Source: Candidatus Loosdrechtia aerotolerans (lineage in GTDB: Bacteria > Planctomycetota > Brocadiia > Brocadiales > Brocadiaceae). From it: DNA of 63,286 nt. The DNA lies in assembly GCA_021646405.1 (NCBI GenBank), contig SOER01000016.1:1-63286 (forward strand), read 5' to 3'. The translations under genes were made by a program, and so were the position numbers. Positions 17,655 to 28,479 of this stretch are shown here, piece after piece. Below the pieces are notes generated by a model. The model ran no database searches and was not told where the DNA came from. It was given only the letters and a program-made list of their open reading frames with translations. How positions within the stretch are numbered: position 1 is the first letter of the stretch; each line of letters begins with the position of its first letter.

Positions 17655-19373
17655 TTAGTCCTCCATCCCTGTTACCGCAAATACCTCATCGAGTGTTGTT
17701 AAACCATCTTTTGCCTTTTTTAAACCATCTTCTTTTATTGTCGTCATCCCCATCTTTCTGGCAACATGCCTGATCTCGTCTGTAGGGGCCATACGGTACG
17801 CCATATCCCGTAAAATATCATTCATATCAATTAATTCGTAAATCCCTATTCTGCCCCTGTACCCTATATTGTTACAATTCTTACAACCCTTTCCTTTATA
17901 GAATAAGAGATCATTCCCGTTTTTTATTTCAACTCCCATCTCTCTTAACTGTTGAGGAGTATAATGAACCGGTTCTTTACAATGGGAGCAAATCTTTCTT
18001 ACTAACCGTTGAGCCATTATACCCTGGAGGGAGGTAGCAATAAGAAATGGCTTTACCCCCATATCAATTAGTCGTGTGATAGCTGAAGGGGCATCATTTG
18101 TGTGAAGGGTACTCAAAACAAGGTGTCCTGTTAAAGCAGCGGCAACAGCAATATCTGCCGTTTCTGCATCCCGAATTTCTCCTACAAGGATGATATTGGG
18201 ATCCTGACGAAGCATAGACCTCAGGATTGCGGGAAAGCTAAATCCGATTTTTTCATTTACTTCGCTCTGGTTAATACCGGAAAGGGTATACTCCACAGGA
18301 TCTTCCGCAGTAACGATTTTGGTATCTGTTTTATTGAGCTCGTTGATAACCGCATACAGTGTAGTTGTTTTACCACTTCCGGTAGGACCGGTAATCAACA
18401 ATATACCATTTGGTCTTTTGATAACAGAGCGAAAACGCTTATAATCACCCTTATACAATCCAAGATTTTTAACATTCATAAGGACATCTGTTTTTTCAAG
18501 GAGCCGCATAACTACACTCTCACCGTAAATTGAAGGAAGGCAAGAAACCCTGACATCAAATTCCTTCCCGGCATACTTAAGACCGATACGCCCGTCCTGT
18601 GGTCTTCTTTTCTCTGCAATATCGATATTGGCGAGTATTTTAATCCTCGAGATGATTGGATCTTGTAACCGTTTAGGCAATACTTCAGCCTCTTGGCACA
18701 CACCATCAATCCGGTACCGTATACGTACTCTATTCGAAAAGGGCTCTACATGAATATCACTGGCACGGGAAGCAATGGCTTTATTAATGACCAGCGAGAC
18801 TAATTGAATAATGGGACCCTCATCTTCTATGTCCTTTGATTCATAAGAAGACTCATCTATCTGCTCAATGCTTATCTCGTTAAAAGAAGTTTTGCGGGTA
18901 GTAAGTTCTTTTAGTAATATATCTACAGCGTCCGTAGGTTTCTGCCCATAATACCGGTGAATGGTCTTCTCTATATTTTCTGGTGTTGTAATCACACATT
19001 TGACATTTGCGTTTAATATAAATCGCAGATTATCTATGAATTCAATATCAGGGGGGGTGCTCACTGCAATAGTAACAACATCGTTCTCTTTGGATATTGG
19101 TATAATTTGATGTTTTTTAATAAGCTCTAAAGGTAATACATTAACTACTTCATCTGAAATAGTCACCTGGTCAAGATCGATTACAGCCAAATCATGGTAC
19201 AGGGCAAGGGCACGAAGGATTTCTGAATACGATGCATACCCGAGTTTAACAATTGCATCTTCCAGTCTGATGGATTCTTCTTTTTGGATCCCTTTAGCCG
19301 TATCTATTTGTGTTTGGTTAACGATACCGCTACTTAAGAGTATCTCATCAATCTTATAGGTTAAAGGCCCCAT
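17655..19373 (-). CDS. GspE/PilB-type assembly ATPase 2
   Basis: This paralogue of the next gene has the MshEN-like N-terminus (KIDEILLSSGIVNQTQID), Walker A GPTGSGKTTTLYA, Walker B (DPNIILVGEIRDAETA) and zinc cysteines CSHC and CKNC. I place the start at an ATG (MGPLTYKID) because the upstream 21 codons from a GTG look unlike the family; neither start has a clear Shine-Dalgarno sequence. It is the first gene of the minus-strand cluster and is divergent from cobT with a gap of about 120 bases, where the cluster promoter should lie. Confidence 0.88.
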   Translation of the reverse strand: MGPLTYKIDEILLSSGIVNQTQIDTAKGIQKEESIRLEDAIVKLGYASYSEILRALALYHDLAVIDLDQVTISDEVVNVLPLELIKKHQIIPISKENDVVTIAVSTPPDIEFIDNLRFILNANVKCVITTPENIEKTIHRYYGQKPTDAVDILLKELTTRKTSFNEISIEQIDESSYESKDIEDEGPIIQLVSLVINKAIASRASDIHVEPFSNRVRIRYRIDGVCQEAEVLPKRLQDPIISRIKILANIDIAEKRRPQDGRIGLKYAGKEFDVRVSCLPSIYGESVVMRLLEKTDVLMNVKNLGLYKGDYKRFRSVIKRPNGILLITGPTGSGKTTTLYAVINELNKTDTKIVTAEDPVEYTLSGINQSEVNEKIGFSFPAILRSMLRQDPNIILVGEIRDAETADIAVAAALTGHLVLSTLHTNDAPSAITRLIDMGVKPFLIATSLQGIMAQRLVRKICSHCKEPVHYTPQQLREMGVEIKNGNDLLFYKGKGCKNCNNIGYRGRIGIYELIDMNDILRDMAYRMAPTDEIRHVARKMGMTTIKEDGLKKAKDGLTTLDEVFAVTGMED

Positions 19374-19492
19374 AATAAATTTACTTGAATTAAACCATAA
19401 GGATATATTAAAATTTTTCGCTGCCCTTACGTGCACATACTATAGTAAAACTTATTATGTATTGCAAGATTATAACTGCAGAATAAGAGATT

Positions 19493-20548
19493 ATGAAATT
19501 ATTAAAAGAAACAATACAACATATAGAAGAGATCCTGATAGATCCGGAGGGTGTAATCAAAACACAGTTCGAAAAACTCGCTATACCGGGTGGTAGCCTG
19601 GGAAGATTAGAAGAGTTAGCAACAATTTATGCCTCTATACGAGGCAGTATACACTCTACGATAAAGCACAAAAAGATATTTACTATGGCAGGTGATCACG
19701 GCGTAGCAGAAGAGGGTGTAAGCGCTTTCCCACAAGTAGTTACGATACAGATGGTTAGAAACTTTATAGAGGGAGGTGCTGCCATCAATGTCCTTGCACA
19801 CCGTATCGGTGCAGAGGTAATCGTGGTTGATTGTGGAGTAGCATCAAATTTAGAAATGCTTCCCTCTCTCAGGATAAAAAAGGTTGGGGCAGGTACAAAA
19901 AACATGGCAGTAGGACCTGCAATGTCCAGGGAAGAGGCAATCCGTTCCATTGAACTTGGCATTGAACTCATTGAAGAAGAAAGAAGAAGCGGGCTTGACA
20001 TTATTGGTGCGGGAGACATGGGAATTGCCAATACTACTCCCAGTAGCGCCATTCTCGCTGTTTTGGGTAAGTTAGATGTAGAATCGGTTACAGGAAGGGG
20101 AACAGGATTACATGAAAAGGCACTCCGGAAAAAAATTCATATCATAAAAAAAGCAATTGCTGTAAACCAGCCTGATCCTCACGATCCGATAGATGTGTTA
20201 TCAAAGGTAGGTGGTTATGAAATAGGAGGTATCGCAGGACTGTGTTTGGGTGCATCGCGCTACCGTATACCTGTCGTTCTTGACGGTTTTATTTCAACAG
20301 CAGGTGCCTTAATTGCCCATGCATTAGAACCTAAGGTAAGCAATTACTTAATAGCCTCTCACGTTTCAGCAGAAAAAGGGCATCGATGTATGTTACAACT
20401 ATTGAATAAAATTCCGTTATTTGACTTACATTTGCGGTTGGGTGAAGGAACCGGCGCTACACTAGGTATAAGCCTTGTAGAAACAGGACTGGATTTACTC
20501 AACAAAATGGCTACGTTTGTAAAAGCACAGGTATCAGAACCGCTGTAA
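19493..20548 (+). CDS. cobT: Nicotinate-nucleotide--dimethylbenzimidazole phosphoribosyltransferase (CobT)
   Basis: This 351-aa enzyme makes alpha-ribazole phosphate for the lower ligand of cobalamin. Signature segments are IPGGSLGRLEELA, MAGDHGVAEEGVSAFP, the GAGDMGIANTT loop and the late catalytic glutamate in LRLGEGTGA. Its length is typical. No other cobalamin gene is nearby, and the short upstream gap leaves no room for a B12 riboswitch. Confidence 0.95.
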   Translation: MKLLKETIQHIEEILIDPEGVIKTQFEKLAIPGGSLGRLEELATIYASIRGSIHSTIKHKKIFTMAGDHGVAEEGVSAFPQVVTIQMVRNFIEGGAAINVLAHRIGAEVIVVDCGVASNLEMLPSLRIKKVGAGTKNMAVGPAMSREEAIRSIELGIELIEEERRSGLDIIGAGDMGIANTTPSSAILAVLGKLDVESVTGRGTGLHEKALRKKIHIIKKAIAVNQPDPHDPIDVLSKVGGYEIGGIAGLCLGASRYRIPVVLDGFISTAGALIAHALEPKVSNYLIASHVSAEKGHRCMLQLLNKIPLFDLHLRLGEGTGATLGISLVETGLDLLNKMATFVKAQVSEPL

Positions 20549-20703
20549 GGGAAAAAACGCAGTACACAATCCTCATATCAATTTTTAAAAATAATTTCAA
20601 TGAAAACAGCATGTTCTTTTTATATAATTAAGTACTTATATATTTATTCAGAATACATAATGACAGAATACATAATGAAAATTAATACTAATCAAGTGTA
20701 AGT

Positions 20704-22176
20704 ATGAGAAAAATACCAAGAACAATGAGTACACAGCACCCCGATAACGTAACAATACCGTTTTTTGCGGGAGGTACGTCTTTCCAGGGTGAAGATGAGA
20801 TAAAAGAAGCATACTATGTATTCTCACATCTTCTGTGTGATGAACAGATGTGGGACTGTGAGGGAAAGGAAGTTGATGAGTTCGTTGTTAAGAAACTACT
20901 GACCCGTTATGATAATTTTTTTAAAGACCATCAGATTGGAAAGGACGTCTTTATTACCTTGCGGGTACCGAACCCGGTAGTTGAAAGAAGTGAGGCAAAG
21001 ATCCTTCTGGAAACACTGGAAAGTGCACCACGCTCATATGATACAGCAAGCCTGTTCTACGGGGATAACAATACCCCCCCTATTTTCGAGGTAATCCTTC
21101 CCATGACTACGAACGTAGAATCTATGAACCGGATATACTATTACTACCGTAATTTCGTAGTCGGGAAACAGAATAAAAGATGTTTTGAGAATGATATTAC
21201 CATCAGGGAATGGATCGGTGAGTTTAAACCAGAAACCATAGAGGTTATTCCGTTGTTTGAGGATATTCCCTATATGCTTACAGCCGATACTATAGTAGAG
21301 GGCTATTTGAGAGATAAAACAGTCCCCTACCAAAGAATATTCGTTGGCCGCTCTGACCCGGCGCTAAACTATGGTATGCTGCCAGCTATCCTGGTTGTTA
21401 AGATTGTATTACAGAGATTACACTTATTGCAGGAAAAAATTAAAATTCCCATTTATCCTATCCTTGGGTTAGGCTCTAATCCTTTCCGGGGTAATCTTAC
21501 ACCATTTAGTATTGATGAATGCCTGAAGGAATACCCAAGCGTTCAGACCTTTACTATTCAATCAGCTTTTAAATACGATAATGATGAAGGGCTGGCAAGA
21601 AATGCCATCGAGAAGATTAATTTTCATCAGAGAGCAGCGCCTCCGCTTATTGATGAAGAGAGGGCTCTCAGCATTACCGAAAAACTGGCATCTGCATACA
21701 GGGAACAGATTAAGGAACTTGCTCCCCTGATTAACGAAATAGCAAGATTTATACCACGGCGAAGGATGCGGAAACTCCACATTGGACTCTTTGGCTACTC
21801 AAGAAACGTGGAAGGGGTGACCTTGCCGCGGGTAATCTCTTTCTGTGCATCGCTTTATTCAATAGGGTTACCACCAGAACTTCTTGGATTACATCAGTTA
21901 ACCAGGGAAGACTTCGATTTTCTTAACGATGTGTATCCGTTCTTCCAGGAAGATATCTCACTCGCCGCATCATTCTATAATAAAGATGTAATAAAACTTA
22001 TATCACCAAAAATTGCAAAGGATATAGAAAAAGTACTGGGTATGATACAATATACCGAAAATCTACTCCACAGTGAATATACTTCGCAAATTATCCAGGC
22101 CCTCCTCTTCAAAAAAGAAGATACGTTAATAGAGAACATTATTGCCGCCGGAAAAATTAGAAGGTTCCTGGGATAA
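20704..22176 (+). CDS. ppcA: Phosphoenolpyruvate carboxylase, archaeal type
   Basis: This 490-aa enzyme should convert PEP and bicarbonate to oxaloacetate. It belongs to the short archaeal-type family (about 500 aa) rather than the bacterial 900-aa family: the N-terminus PRTMSTQHPDNV is diagnostic, and GLGSNPFRGNL and RRRMRKLHIGLFGYSRN fit the active site of that family. It would feed C4 acids in an autotroph. The lptF/G-like gene starts two bases after its stop, so the two are probably co-transcribed. Transfer from archaea is plausible. Confidence 0.93.
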   Translation: MRKIPRTMSTQHPDNVTIPFFAGGTSFQGEDEIKEAYYVFSHLLCDEQMWDCEGKEVDEFVVKKLLTRYDNFFKDHQIGKDVFITLRVPNPVVERSEAKILLETLESAPRSYDTASLFYGDNNTPPIFEVILPMTTNVESMNRIYYYYRNFVVGKQNKRCFENDITIREWIGEFKPETIEVIPLFEDIPYMLTADTIVEGYLRDKTVPYQRIFVGRSDPALNYGMLPAILVVKIVLQRLHLLQEKIKIPIYPILGLGSNPFRGNLTPFSIDECLKEYPSVQTFTIQSAFKYDNDEGLARNAIEKINFHQRAAPPLIDEERALSITEKLASAYREQIKELAPLINEIARFIPRRRMRKLHIGLFGYSRNVEGVTLPRVISFCASLYSIGLPPELLGLHQLTREDFDFLNDVYPFFQEDISLAASFYNKDVIKLISPKIAKDIEKVLGMIQYTENLLHSEYTSQIIQALLFKKEDTLIENIIAAGKIRRFLG

Positions 22177-22178
22177 AA

Positions 22179-23768
22179 ATGCCACATCTTCTCAGCAACA
22201 GGATACTACAACGATATCTTATCAGAGAATGGCTCAGAACTTTTTTACCATCATTGGTATGCTTTGAATTCCTGATATTTTTAGGATTTACCATCCAGTT
22301 ACTGCATAAAGGACTCGACATCGTTTCCCTTAAGGAGCTTATTACTCATCTCTTTATTCAGGCACTCCCCTATTCAATACCCCCGGCGCTGCTTACCGCC
22401 ACCATTATGACGTATGGCAGGATGAGTGCCGATCGTGAGGTTATTGCCATTCAAGCAAGTGGTATCCATATAAATAAAATAACGATGCCCATTCTCATAG
22501 TTGGTATTATTTTTAATCTCATAACACTCACCCTGTACTCGGAGGTCGTGCCCCGGTCCTATTATAAGATCAAATTACTACAAGAACGTGCAATAAACAG
22601 CATTCTTACCAGGCGTTCGGCAGATTTTCAAAAGAAATTAGACTTATATCCCTATCACATTTATATCGGGAGTGTAGAGGATAATAAAAATAAAGATATA
22701 ACAATAATTGAGTATACCGATGACTATGTAATAAACGTTATCCTCGCCAAAGAAGGGTTTGTCACCGTTGATGAATCCGGAAACAGGATCCTTTTTACAT
22801 TACAACACGGAGAATTTATAAAACCGAATTACAAAAAACAAGAAAAGACTCCTCGTTTAGGTGTATTTGACGAATCGGTATTTGAAATTCCATTCAATGA
22901 CGAAAAAAGGGATTCCTCTACAAAATACCTGACAATACCTCAACTCTATAAGAATAATGTAAAATTAAGAAAAATAATAAAGGAGGGGAAGGCCTCTTCT
23001 GATAAAACTGACCGCGATAAGCTTATGAAACAGCTTAGTACCCGCCAGAGGGAATTAGATGACTTATCAAATAAACGCAATATGCTTGTATCAGAACTGG
23101 AACAGTTGAATGAAAACTCATTACGTCAGAAATCTAAAATTGACAAATTTAATAATGAAATTAAGATTGCACAGAATTATATTATTGTTTCTAATGAAAA
23201 CTTAGCCCAATTAAACCGGAAAAACAAGATAATCCCGTTTATAAACGATGACCGGGACAAAAAAATTATGCAAACGAAAGAAACCATTAAAAGAGAAATG
23301 CAGAGGATTGAAACCCTTGGTCAGAATATCAAAACAGCAAAAAAAATACTGAGTGATGAAATGAAACACAGTGCTTTGCTTTCTCAATCCCTTTCCGATA
23401 TCGATAGCCGCAGGGCATTTCTTTTACAGGAAATCATGACAGTTAAACAAGATTTAAATATCGCAAATGAAGAAAAATTATTAAGGAAAAATATGATGTC
23501 CCTGCACAGGAGATTATCGCAGGCATTTTCCTGTATAATTTTTATCATTATTGGTATCCCTCTCGGTATTCGGGTACGCAGCGGGAACCTCATGGCCGGG
23601 CTTGGCATAAGTTTCATGGTAATCCTTCTCGTCTACTATCCCTTAGTGATAACAGGGGTCGTAATGGCAAAAGATACCTTAGTACCTGTAATACCTGCTA
23701 TTTGGGGTGCAGATTTTATCCTGTTTCTTGGCGGACTGTTTATTTTCAGAAAACTCTTTACTCAATAA
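22179..23768 (+). CDS. LptF/LptG-family permease with long coiled-coil insertion
   Basis: This 529-aa protein resembles the YjgP/YjgQ permeases that extract lipopolysaccharide from the inner membrane. The N-terminus (ILQRYLIREWLRTFLPSLV), three early membrane helices with the MTYGRMSADREVIAIQASG segment, and three C-terminal helices fit the family. Family members are about 350-390 aa. The extra length is a charged heptad-type region (about residues 255-435) just before the C-terminal helices, on the periplasmic side by family topology. The gene follows ppcA by two bases. Confidence 0.85.
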   Translation: MPHLLSNRILQRYLIREWLRTFLPSLVCFEFLIFLGFTIQLLHKGLDIVSLKELITHLFIQALPYSIPPALLTATIMTYGRMSADREVIAIQASGIHINKITMPILIVGIIFNLITLTLYSEVVPRSYYKIKLLQERAINSILTRRSADFQKKLDLYPYHIYIGSVEDNKNKDITIIEYTDDYVINVILAKEGFVTVDESGNRILFTLQHGEFIKPNYKKQEKTPRLGVFDESVFEIPFNDEKRDSSTKYLTIPQLYKNNVKLRKIIKEGKASSDKTDRDKLMKQLSTRQRELDDLSNKRNMLVSELEQLNENSLRQKSKIDKFNNEIKIAQNYIIVSNENLAQLNRKNKIIPFINDDRDKKIMQTKETIKREMQRIETLGQNIKTAKKILSDEMKHSALLSQSLSDIDSRRAFLLQEIMTVKQDLNIANEEKLLRKNMMSLHRRLSQAFSCIIFIIIGIPLGIRVRSGNLMAGLGISFMVILLVYYPLVITGVVMAKDTLVPVIPAIWGADFILFLGGLFIFRKLFTQ

Positions 23769-23860
23769 TACTGAACTCATAACATCCTTGACTTTTAACG
23801 AAAAAGGGTTAGTATATTTTCTAATGTATTTTAATATTTCTGGTTAAAACAGCATATGAA

Positions 23861-24727
23861 ATGCGTAATAATAGACTTATTTTTGGAATAAATATCGGCA
23901 GTAAGTGGACACGCGTGGTCATAATCTTACTTATTGCCAATATCAGCGTGTTCATCCTCCAATTGTTATTCTCAACAGTAAGCTCCCAATGGTCACCGCA
24001 AATTTACGAAGAAATTGGAAACCCAGCGGGACACTATGGCCTCTACCCTGCCTCCGATAAATTTACGAAGTTATTTTGGCTTTACCCGCCGGATGCAGTA
24101 GGAAACCTGTGGTTGTGGCAGTTTTTTTCCTATATGTTCCTGCACAGTACGACAGATCCGTGGCATTTGATCTTTAATATGCTTGTACTCTGGATGTTTG
24201 GAAGTGAGGTTGAGAGAGTGCTTGGTTCACGGCGGTTTTTAACACTCTACTTTACAGCAGGTATCTTTGCCGGTATATGTTGTTGCCTGTTTACCCCACT
24301 GTCACCTATTGTAGGAGCCTCAGGTGCTATCTTTGCCATTGAAATGGCTTTTGCAATGTATTTTCCCAACAGCACCGTTATTTTTTACTTTTTTCCCATG
24401 AAAGCAAAGTATCTCGTTATGATTTTTACCGGCATCACAATTTTTAACTGCATCACTCCCAAAAGTGGTAATATCGCACACTTTGCACATTTAGGAGGCC
24501 TTCTCTACGGATTCTTCTTTGTCCGCTACTCTTACCGGGTATCAGAATATCTGAGCAGATGGCAAATTCAGTACCATGAGAAGGAATTCATGAAAGAACA
24601 AGAATTACGGGCAAAGGTAGACGAAATTCTGGAAAAGGTAAATCGTGAAGGTCTTCAGAATCTGACACGAAAAGAACGGAATTTTCTTAAAAATGCCAGT
24701 AAACTCTATAAAAAGGATCGGGACTAA
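23861..24727 (+). CDS. Rhomboid-family intramembrane serine protease
   Basis: This 288-aa protein has about six membrane helices. The catalytic serine lies in VGASGAIFA and the catalytic histidine in AHFAHLGGLLYG; the HSTTDPWHLIFNMLVLWMFG segment is the usual L1/TM2 region. A charged cytoplasmic tail (about 230-288) is predicted helical. It should cleave membrane proteins; the substrate is unknown. The preceding 90-base gap separates it from the permease gene. Confidence 0.92.
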   Translation: MRNNRLIFGINIGSKWTRVVIILLIANISVFILQLLFSTVSSQWSPQIYEEIGNPAGHYGLYPASDKFTKLFWLYPPDAVGNLWLWQFFSYMFLHSTTDPWHLIFNMLVLWMFGSEVERVLGSRRFLTLYFTAGIFAGICCCLFTPLSPIVGASGAIFAIEMAFAMYFPNSTVIFYFFPMKAKYLVMIFTGITIFNCITPKSGNIAHFAHLGGLLYGFFFVRYSYRVSEYLSRWQIQYHEKEFMKEQELRAKVDEILEKVNREGLQNLTRKERNFLKNASKLYKKDRD

Positions 24728-24757
24728 TATCAGAACTTTGTTGAGTACAGAACGATA

Positions 24758-25549
24758 ATGATCAAAATTGCGATAAACGGTGCCTGTGGCAGAATGGGCA
24801 TAAGAATTGTAACACTAACGCTTGAAGACCAGGAATTAAGGCTAACAGCTGCATTAGAAAGACCAGGACACCCGGCCCTGGGGCAGGATATCGGTACGAT
24901 TGCAGCATGCGGGGAAACAGGGATAAAAGTTACCGAAACACTTGATGCACCGGCCCAGGTATTAATTGATTTTTCTTCACCCGAATCCACGATGAACACT
25001 GCAGAAATGTGCGTAACAAAGAACATTGCCCTCATTGTTGGTACGACAGGACTCACTGCACGCCATCATGAAAAAATACAGCATGCCTCACAGTATATCC
25101 CCTGTCTTGTTTCTCCTAATATGAGCGTAGGGGTAAACACCCTACTCGATCTTGTATCCAGGGCGGCAGGGATGTTAGGGAAGGACTTTGATATAGAGAT
25201 TTTAGAAACGCACCACAGATTCAAAAAAGACGCGCCAAGTGGAACAGCATTACGAATTGCCGAGAGAATTTGTGAAGCAACAAATAGAAAGATGGATAAA
25301 GACGTTGTTTACGGCCGGTATGGCATTACTGGTGAACGCCCCACGAACCAAATTGGTGTACATGCAATCCGGAGTGGAGATGTTATTGGAGACCATACCG
25401 TTATATTTGGCGGTCTGGGAGAACGAATAGAAATTACCCATAAGGCACACACAAGAGATACCTTTGCATGCGGTGCAATCCGTGCAGCAAAGTTTATAGC
25501 CCATAAACCTCCGGGAATATACTCTCTGTCAGATGCTTTGCAGTCATAA
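24758..25549 (+). CDS. dapB: 4-hydroxy-tetrahydrodipicolinate reductase (DapB)
   Basis: This 263-aa enzyme reduces the dihydrodipicolinate precursor in the diaminopimelate/lysine pathway. It has the nucleotide-binding loop GACGRMG, the VGTTG segment and the active-site motif ETHHRFKKDAPSGTA, where the histidine pair and lysine are conserved. Its length is normal. It follows the rhomboid gene by 30 bases. Confidence 0.96.
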   Translation: MIKIAINGACGRMGIRIVTLTLEDQELRLTAALERPGHPALGQDIGTIAACGETGIKVTETLDAPAQVLIDFSSPESTMNTAEMCVTKNIALIVGTTGLTARHHEKIQHASQYIPCLVSPNMSVGVNTLLDLVSRAAGMLGKDFDIEILETHHRFKKDAPSGTALRIAERICEATNRKMDKDVVYGRYGITGERPTNQIGVHAIRSGDVIGDHTVIFGGLGERIEITHKAHTRDTFACGAIRAAKFIAHKPPGIYSLSDALQS

Positions 25550-25754
25550 CGGTAACCTTAATACGGCTCAGGTATGAAAAAAATCATACAAACCTCTCAA
25601 CATTCCACTCTATGAGCTATACACTCCCTTCCATAATACCAGTAAAACACTTGAGTCTTCTTCATTCAATTTGTATCATTAAATGATTATGCAGTTTCAA
25701 TATTTGATTATCCGACAAAAGTATTGATAATTTTTTACCATAAAGAGTGAAATT

Positions 25755-28373
25755 ATGAGATTTGATAAATTTACTATTAAAGCACAAGAAGCAGTACAAG
25801 AAGCCCAGGAACTTGCAGAATCAAAGAGACAGCAACAGATATTAGCTGCCCACCTCCTGGAGGTTTTACTTACACAAGAACAGGGAATTGTTGTCCCTAT
25901 ATTGAAAAAATTAGGCATGAATACGGATGCTATTCTTGAAAAAACAATTGATGCGGTAAATAGATTACCACAGGTAACGGGGCCGGGAGTACCGGGACAG
26001 GCATATGTAAGCGCAGAACTAAGAGATACATTTAATATTGCCTGGGAAGAAGCAAGTAAGCTTAAGGATGAATATTTAAGTACGGAACATCTGTTACTGG
26101 CACTGGCAGCACAGAAAAATACCAGTGCCGGCAGGATATTACAGGAGGCCGGCGTTCAGAAAGAAAATATTCATCTGGCATTAAAGGATATCAGGGGTAA
26201 CCAAAGAATTACTGATCAGAATCCGGAAGAAAAATATCAGGCCCTTGAGCGTTATAGTAAGGATTTAATCGAACTGGCCCGAAGAGGAAAATTAGACCCG
26301 GTTATCGGACGTGATGATGAGATAAGACGGGTGGTACAGGTCTTATCACGCAGAACAAAGAATAATCCTGTACTTATAGGAGAACCAGGTGTAGGAAAAA
26401 CAGCTATTGTAGAAGGCCTGGCCCAGCGTATCGTTAACGGTGACGTGCCGGAAGGGTTAAAAAATAAGCGCGTTATGGCTTTAGATATGGGAGCACTGAT
26501 TGCCGGTACCAAGTACCGGGGTGAATTTGAAGACCGTCTCAAGGCAGTAATTAAAGAGGTAACAGAAAAAGAAGGCCAGATTATTTTATTTATTGATGAA
26601 CTGCATACTGTTGTGGGTGCAGGGGCAGCAGAAGGCGCTGTAGATGCATCAAACCTGTTAAAGCCTGCCCTGGCCCGCGGTGAATTACGCTGTATCGGAG
26701 CTACTACCTTAGACGAGTATAGAAAACATATCGAAAAAGATGCTGCCCTTGAGAGGAGGTTCCAGCAGGTGTATATCGGTGAACCATCTGTAGAGGACAC
26801 CATCGCAATTCTCAGGGGGCTGAAGGAGCGGTATGAAGTACATCACGGAGTACGCATCAAAGATTCTGCAATTGTTGCTGCAGCAACATTATCACACCGG
26901 TATATCTCTGACCGGTTCTTACCAGATAAGGCCATTGATTTGATCGATGAGGCAGCTTCAAAACTGAGAATAGAAATGGATAGTATGCCTATCGAACTGG
27001 ATGAAATTGAGCGGAAGATTATGCAATTTCAGATTGAGAAAGAAGCCCTGAAGAAGGAAAAGGATCCTGCATCACAGCAGCGCATGGAAAAAATTGAAAA
27101 ACAATTATCGGATTTACGGGAGGAATCCAGGGTACTTCGGGCTCAGTGGGAAAATGAGAAGAAGATTATTAAAGAAATTCAGGAGCTAAACGCACGAATT
27201 GACCATGCCAGGATTGAGGAGCAGGCTGCCCAACGAGAAGGAAATCTTGGCAAAGTAGCTGAAATACGGTATGGAATCATCAGGGAATGCGAACAGAAAC
27301 TTAAGCAGAAAAACCAGGAATTACAAGCGCTGCAAAAAAACAAGCTGCTTCTCAAAGAAGAGGTTGATGCAGATGATATTGCCATAGTTGTTTCTAAATG
27401 GACAGGGATTCCGGTTACCCGCATGCTGGAAGGTGAAAGGGAAAAACTGTTAAAAATGGAAGAACGACTTATGGAAAGGGTTGTGGGTCAAGAGGAGGCA
27501 ATTAAAGCAGTCTCAAACAGTATCCGGCGCGCACGTGCAGGACTTCAGGATCCAAACCGCCCTATAGGGGTATTCCTGTTCCTCGGACCTACAGGTGTAG
27601 GGAAAACAGAACTATGCAAAGCCCTGGCTGCTTTCCTGTTTGATAACGAAAATGCTATGGTACGTATTGATATGTCAGAATTTATGGAGGCGCATTCTGT
27701 CGCACGACTTATCGGTGCACCGCCGGGCTATGTAGGTTATGAAGAAGGCGGACGTTTAACCGAAGCAATCCGGAGAAGACCTTATTCTGTAATCCTGTTT
27801 GACGAGATAGAAAAAGCACACCGGGATGTGTTTAATATTCTTCTCCAGGTCTTTGATGATGGCCGTTTAACAGATGGACACGGCCGCACGGTAGATTTTA
27901 AGAATACCATTATTGCTATGACTTCAAACATTGGCAGTCAATGGATACAGGATCTTACAGATCCCGAACATGAGGATGAATTAAGGGACCGAATTAAGCT
28001 AACCTTAAAAGAAACCTTCCGACCTGAGTTTCTCAATCGTATTGATGAAATCATTATCTTCCACAGCTTAACAATGGATCGGATAAAGGAAATTGCTGAT
28101 ATACAACTGAAAGAGCTTCAGAAACGCTTAGCAAAACATAACCTCAGGTTAACAGTAACTGACAGAGTGAAGGAGAAACTGGTACAGGAAGGTTATGACC
28201 CTCACTTTGGTGCCAGGCCACTAAAACGTACAATACAGCAAATAATTGAGAATCCGCTCTCTACAGAAATTCTGAAAGGAAGATTTCTTGAGGGTGAGGA
28301 AATTAAGGCGGATATGAACAATGGAAGAATTACCTTCGTTACAGACCATACGCCTACAGCCACGGCTGTATAA
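25755..28373 (+). CDS. clpB: ATP-dependent disaggregase ClpB
   Basis: This 872-aa chaperone resolves protein aggregates with DnaK. It has the Clp N-domain repeats (1-145), AAA-1 with GEPGVGKT, a middle coiled coil (about 405-525) that marks ClpB rather than ClpA/C, and AAA-2 with GPTGVGKT and the sensor GARPLKR near the C-terminus. The upstream gap of about 200 bases has no CIRCE element that I can see. Confidence 0.97.
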   Translation: MRFDKFTIKAQEAVQEAQELAESKRQQQILAAHLLEVLLTQEQGIVVPILKKLGMNTDAILEKTIDAVNRLPQVTGPGVPGQAYVSAELRDTFNIAWEEASKLKDEYLSTEHLLLALAAQKNTSAGRILQEAGVQKENIHLALKDIRGNQRITDQNPEEKYQALERYSKDLIELARRGKLDPVIGRDDEIRRVVQVLSRRTKNNPVLIGEPGVGKTAIVEGLAQRIVNGDVPEGLKNKRVMALDMGALIAGTKYRGEFEDRLKAVIKEVTEKEGQIILFIDELHTVVGAGAAEGAVDASNLLKPALARGELRCIGATTLDEYRKHIEKDAALERRFQQVYIGEPSVEDTIAILRGLKERYEVHHGVRIKDSAIVAAATLSHRYISDRFLPDKAIDLIDEAASKLRIEMDSMPIELDEIERKIMQFQIEKEALKKEKDPASQQRMEKIEKQLSDLREESRVLRAQWENEKKIIKEIQELNARIDHARIEEQAAQREGNLGKVAEIRYGIIRECEQKLKQKNQELQALQKNKLLLKEEVDADDIAIVVSKWTGIPVTRMLEGEREKLLKMEERLMERVVGQEEAIKAVSNSIRRARAGLQDPNRPIGVFLFLGPTGVGKTELCKALAAFLFDNENAMVRIDMSEFMEAHSVARLIGAPPGYVGYEEGGRLTEAIRRRPYSVILFDEIEKAHRDVFNILLQVFDDGRLTDGHGRTVDFKNTIIAMTSNIGSQWIQDLTDPEHEDELRDRIKLTLKETFRPEFLNRIDEIIIFHSLTMDRIKEIADIQLKELQKRLAKHNLRLTVTDRVKEKLVQEGYDPHFGARPLKRTIQQIIENPLSTEILKGRFLEGEEIKADMNNGRITFVTDHTPTATAV

Positions 28374-28479
28374 GAATTTACTATGTACATTTTTTAATTT
28401 CATGAAAACGAAAGTATATGAAAGTCTTCCATAAAGTATCGTATTACCCGTTATAAACTTTTGTACGAATGGAGCAATT

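Noticed and set aside
19437-19492. Cobalamin riboswitch upstream of cobT
   Set aside because: The gap is too short and shows no B12-box sequence.
25550-25754. CIRCE or sigma-32 promoter upstream of clpB
   Set aside because: No TTAGCACTC-type inverted repeat is present, and the CTTGAG-like run lacks a matching -10 box.
26252-26803. Long antisense frame inside clpB
   Set aside because: It is a shadow of a strongly conserved coding region with no ribosome site or family match.
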